NCBI RefSeq assembly: GCF_000195295.1
Contig: NC_015388.1
Location: 3,038,001-3,102,000, forward strand
Length of the DNA stretch: 64,000 bases
Source: Desulfobacca acetoxidans DSM 11109
GTDB lineage: Bacteria > Desulfobacterota > Desulfobaccia > Desulfobaccales > Desulfobaccaceae
Direction of reading: 5' to 3'
Position numbers and translations under genes: made by a program. The notes under the pieces were generated by a model. It was given only the letters and a program-made list of their open reading frames with translations, did no database searches and was not told the DNA's origin. Shown in pieces: positions 60,789 to 64,000 of this stretch; position 1 is the first letter of the stretch; every line of letters begins with the position of its first letter.

Positions 60789-62756
60789 ATGGCAGGAAAG
60801 AATCCGATCCGATTTACCGATACCACCTTGCGCGACGGGCACCAGTCCTCATTGGCCACCCGGATGCGCACCGAAGACATGCTAGGCCTGGCGGAAAGAT
60901 TGGATAACGCCGGTTTTTGGGCCATCGAGGTCTGGGGCGGCGCTACCTTTGATGTCACCCACCGTTTCCTGGGTGAAGATCCCTGGGAGCGGTTGCGCAC
61001 CCTGAAAAAATTTATCAAAAAAACCCCCTTGATGATGCTGCTCCGGGGTCAGAACCTGGTGGGTTATCGCCACTATCCCGATGATGTAGTTGACGCCTTT
61101 GTGAAATATACCGCCGACTGCGGGATGAACGTCTTCCGGGTTTTCGACGCCTTAAATGACATCCGCAACTTTGAGGCCTCCTTCAAAGCCCTCCAGGACT
61201 GCAAGAAACAGGGGCTGGACGTGCATATTCAGGCCGCTGTCTGCTACTCCTTGACCCAGCGGCGAATGGGCGGGGAGGTCTTCACGAAGGAATATTACGT
61301 CGATTTCGCCAAACGCTCCGAAGCCATGGGCGCCGATTCCTTCTGTCTGAAAGATATGGCTGGCATGGTCTCTCCCTACGACGCTTTCGAACTGATTTCC
61401 GCCCTGAAGGCGGCGGTCAAGATCCCGGTGGAATTTCACACCCATTACACCAGCGGCCAGGGTTCCATGAGTTACCTCAAGGCCATCGAAGCCGGGGTGG
61501 ACATCATCGACACCGCCCTCTCTCCCTTCGCCCTGCGGACCTCACAGCCGGCTATCGAACCTATCCTGGTTACCGTAGAGGGCACCGAGCGGGAATCCGC
61601 CATCGATCTGGCCACCATGATTGGATTAGGCCAGGATCTGGAAAAAGTGGCCCCCAAGTACCGCGACTTTCTGGACACCAGCAAGATGTCGATCATCGAT
61701 ACCGGCGTCCTCCTCCACCAGATCCCCGGCGGCATGTATTCCAACCTGGTCTCCCAGCTAAAACAGGCCGATGCCCTGGATCGCATCCTCGAGGTGATGG
61801 AAGACCTGCCCCGCACCCGGAAAGAACTGGGCTACCCGCCGCTGGTCACCCCCACCAGCCAGATTGTCGGCATCCAGGCGGTACAGAACGTACTTTTTGG
61901 CCGTTACAAGATGATCACCGGCGAGGTCAAAGGCATGGCCTACGGCTTATACGGCAGGACTCCGGCCCCGATGGACAAAGAAGTCCAAAAGATCTGCCTG
62001 AAGGGGTACGAACGCGGTGAAGAACCTATCTCCTGTCGGGCGGCCGACGAGATAGAGCCGGAACTGGAAAAGGCCCGGGAAGCCACCAAAGGTCTGGCCA
62101 AAAACATCGGCGACGTTCTCATCTACGCCATCTATCCTACTACCGGCCTGCGTTATCTGAAATGGAAGTACGGCGTCGAACCCGTTCCCGAAGAGGTCAA
62201 GCCCATAGAGCTGGACCGCATCAAGATGCAGGATGACGTCTACAACCGCATCAAGCAGAAAAACCTCTTCGCCAAAGTTCAGGAATACCTCGACCGTTTG
62301 GAAAAAACCCCTCCAGCCAAAGGTGAAGGCCTGCGCACCTTCAACGTCTTTGTGGATGGCGACTACTATGAGGTAGAGGTCGAATGTACCTCCGGCGCTC
62401 CGGTCATCAGCGCCGTTACCCCGATGGCGGCGGCTACGGCCCCGCGTCCGGCGGCGCCACCTAAACCTACCCCGGCGGCGGCCCCGGCTCCGCCCAAACC
62501 TGCCGCCCCGGCAGCCAAAGAAGAAGTGGCGGCCGGCGAAGTGGCCCTGCGCGCCCCCATGCCGGGCATGATCATCAGTTACAGCGTCGCCCTGGGCGAT
62601 AAGGTCGAAGCCGGTAGCCCGGTGTGTATCCTTGAAGCCATGAAGATGCAGAACAATCTCCCCTCCCCGGCAACCGGCACGGTGAAGGCTATCAACTACG
62701 AACCCGGTGCTTCGGTGGCCAAGGATGCCGTCTTGCTGATTATCGCCACCTCCTAG
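60789..62756 (+). CDS. Pyruvate/oxaloacetate carboxyltransferase fused to biotin carrier (5S-1.3S / OadA-like)
   Basis: 655 residues. The carboxyltransferase TIM barrel (about 1-300) begins FTDTTLRDGHQS and has metal-binding HTHYTSGQG. The conserved carboxylase domain spans about 310-460. A Pro/Ala linker (about 555-585) leads to a biotinyl domain with EAMKMQNN, where the Lys carries biotin. In the same run with the 12S-like gene and the small subunit, and without an OadB membrane pump nearby, it fits a methylmalonyl-CoA:pyruvate transcarboxylase. A pyruvate carboxylase B subunit is the alternative. Confidence 0.92.
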   Translation: MAGKNPIRFTDTTLRDGHQSSLATRMRTEDMLGLAERLDNAGFWAIEVWGGATFDVTHRFLGEDPWERLRTLKKFIKKTPLMMLLRGQNLVGYRHYPDDVVDAFVKYTADCGMNVFRVFDALNDIRNFEASFKALQDCKKQGLDVHIQAAVCYSLTQRRMGGEVFTKEYYVDFAKRSEAMGADSFCLKDMAGMVSPYDAFELISALKAAVKIPVEFHTHYTSGQGSMSYLKAIEAGVDIIDTALSPFALRTSQPAIEPILVTVEGTERESAIDLATMIGLGQDLEKVAPKYRDFLDTSKMSIIDTGVLLHQIPGGMYSNLVSQLKQADALDRILEVMEDLPRTRKELGYPPLVTPTSQIVGIQAVQNVLFGRYKMITGEVKGMAYGLYGRTPAPMDKEVQKICLKGYERGEEPISCRAADEIEPELEKAREATKGLAKNIGDVLIYAIYPTTGLRYLKWKYGVEPVPEEVKPIELDRIKMQDDVYNRIKQKNLFAKVQEYLDRLEKTPPAKGEGLRTFNVFVDGDYYEVEVECTSGAPVISAVTPMAAATAPRPAAPPKPTPAAAPAPPKPAAPAAKEEVAAGEVALRAPMPGMIISYSVALGDKVEAGSPVCILEAMKMQNNLPSPATGTVKAINYEPGASVAKDAVLLIIATS

Positions 62757-62786
62757 CGATCAGTGGCAGTCGGGCTGTTTTAACAC

Positions 62787-62826
62787 AAAACCAGGGGCGG
62801 CTGGATGAGGTCACCCCTGGTTTTTT
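62787..62826 (+). terminator. Intrinsic terminator
   Basis: ACCAGGGG (62790-62797) pairs with CCCCTGGT (62814-62821), followed by a run of six Ts. It ends the carboxyltransferase cluster. Confidence 0.88.
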
Positions 62827-62921
62827 AATGAATGAGCCTAAGAGAAAATAAGGCCGATACTTTTTTTAACTGACAAACAGTATCCAGCCTTACTACATCA
62901 TTTTATATATTCAATCTTGAC

Positions 62922-63000
62922 ATTCTGAGCCTTCGGAAACAGCGCAGAATCTTAAAACCACGACCTAAGACCCTTCGCCTTCGGCTCAGGGTGACAGAAA
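62922..63000. repeat. Intergenic repeat (CATTCTGAGC..CTCAGGGTGACA type)
   Basis: An imperfect palindromic element, with CATTCTGAGCCTTCGG at one end and TTCGGCTCAGGGTGACA at the other. A degenerate relative lies at 22417-22490. Nothing else is seen in 62827-63061. Confidence 0.5.
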
Positions 63001-63061
63001 AATGCGGTAGTGAATTTATGAACTGCTGTATTCAGTATCCGCCATTAAAACCGAGGAACTC

Positions 63062-64000
63062 ATGCACCTCACCCTGATTGAACACCTGCGGCGGCGGGTT
63101 CAGGCGGAGCCGCACCGGACGGCCATCATCAACGTGGTCGGTAAGACGGTTCAGCAGATTTCCTACGGGGAACTCTATCAACAGACCCTCCGGACCGCCG
63201 GTTGGCTGCGGCAGAGCGGTATCGGCAAAAATGACTGCGGCCTGCTCATCATGGAAAACCGGCCGGAGTGGCCTATCTGCTATTTCGGGCTGCTGCTTGC
63301 CGGGGGGACGGCCGTACCGGTGGACCTCCAGTCCCGACCGGAGTTTGTCGCTTATGTTTTAGAACAGACGCAGGCCCGAGTGGTCTTCGCCTCGGCCAAG
63401 GCGCCGCTAGCCGAGATTGCCGCGGCACCGTCGGTTAAACATATTGTGATAGTGGGAGATTTCCTTGCTCACCCTGGTCTTTGGCCCACGAGCCGAGAGA
63501 ATCGAAATGCTAAAATCCCTGGCGGCGATCGGCCTCACCCCCGGATTATCGACTTTGATGAACTCCGGAAAACGCCGGAAGCTAATGATCTGCCGCTTGT
63601 GCAATTAAATGACCTGGCCTCCATCATCTTTACTTCGGGCACTACCGGACCGCCGAAAGGCGTCATGCTGACCCAAAGAAATTTTGCCGCCAACTACGTC
63701 GGCATTGCCGCCCTCGAGGCTATTACCGGCAGGGACAACTTTTTAGCTATTCTGCCCCTGTTCCACGCCTTTCCTTTTATCACCATGATCAGCTCGCTCT
63801 TTTCCGGCGCCACGGTAACCTTTATCGACACCCTGAAGGCCGAAGCCATAATCCGCTGTATCAAAGAACAGCAGGTCACCATCCTGCCGGTCACTCCCAT
63901 GGTGCTCCAGCATTTTTATCGGGGTATCGCCAAAAAGCTGGAGGAGTTGCCATTAGGACTGGGCCGGCTTCTCAACCTGGGACTTGATCTGGCTCAACGC
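63062..64000 (+). CDS. AMP-dependent acyl-CoA synthetase / ligase, N-terminal part
   Basis: 313 residues visible, open at the window edge. Starts MHLTLIEHLRRRV with GAGGAA just upstream. Hallmarks of the ANL superfamily: ISYGELYQQTLRTAGWL, the A3 motif IIFTSGTTGPPKGVMLTQ near 200 and ILPLFHAFPF. Activates a carboxylic acid, probably a fatty acid, as acyl-AMP and then acyl-CoA. The C-terminal domain and anything fused to it lie beyond the window. Confidence 0.92.
   Translation, partial: MHLTLIEHLRRRVQAEPHRTAIINVVGKTVQQISYGELYQQTLRTAGWLRQSGIGKNDCGLLIMENRPEWPICYFGLLLAGGTAVPVDLQSRPEFVAYVLEQTQARVVFASAKAPLAEIAAAPSVKHIVIVGDFLAHPGLWPTSRENRNAKIPGGDRPHPRIIDFDELRKTPEANDLPLVQLNDLASIIFTSGTTGPPKGVMLTQRNFAANYVGIAALEAITGRDNFLAILPLFHAFPFITMISSLFSGATVTFIDTLKAEAIIRCIKEQQVTILPVTPMVLQHFYRGIAKKLEELPLGLGRLLNLGLDLAQR

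Overview
The window looks like a chromosomal segment of a Gram-negative anaerobe, most likely a sulfate-reducing or syntrophic member of the Desulfobacterota (Desulfobacca-like). This is inferred from gene content (transcarboxylase cluster, PEP-CTERM protein, paired Hsp20 genes, lipoprotein N-acyltransferase) and not from any marker comparison.

Left part (1-26.4 kb). A fluoride-response locus comes first: a fluoride channel gene (crcB), a DUF190/CBS protein and a cation/proton antiporter run leftward behind a fluoride riboswitch. Back to back with it, a second fluoride riboswitch on the + strand precedes a dynamin-like GTPase. Housekeeping genes follow: two tandem paralogous small proteins, a histidine phosphatase, recA-alaS, thpR-cinA-pgpA, lnt-era, a degenerate histidine kinase, a trans-sulfuration enzyme, tRNA-Val, an envelope-stress-like cluster, two Hsp20 genes, a dCMP deaminase, RNase R and a PEP-CTERM protein.

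Middle (26.4-49.7 kb). A roughly 23 kb CRISPR-Cas island lies between a 3' fragment of tRNA-Ala (26405) and the intact tRNA-Ala (49653), as if integrated at that tRNA. The leftward cas operon is type III-D-like: Cas10 with GGDD but no HD domain, three Csm3-like Cas7 proteins, Csx10, a small helical protein and Csx19. Two large RAMP proteins, a CARF protein overlapping a six-helix membrane protein, a CARF-like protein overlapping a PIN-nuclease-like protein, and an RT-Cas1 fusion complete it. No Cas2, Cas6 or Csm6 is seen. The layout suggests cyclic oligoadenylate signalling to two split sensor/effector pairs, one in the membrane and one a nuclease.

The cas operon is flanked by two copies of an array-leader-cas1 segment (about 26.6-29.9 and 46.1-49.5 kb). 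In both arrays the spacer positions away from the leader are filled by about 460 bp cassettes. Each carries a broken gene of the 23S rRNA intervening-sequence / four-helix-bundle (Avd-like) family between complementary ends. The leader holds six copies of a GTTTGAAGAT motif.

Right part (49.8-64 kb). recJ, an MBL-fold hydrolase, a K+ channel, a lipoprotein, a DUF1573-type protein, hisB, a histidine kinase with an HD-GYP regulator, a transcarboxylase-like cluster (12S, small subunit, 5S fused to the biotin carrier) and the start of an acyl-CoA synthetase gene.
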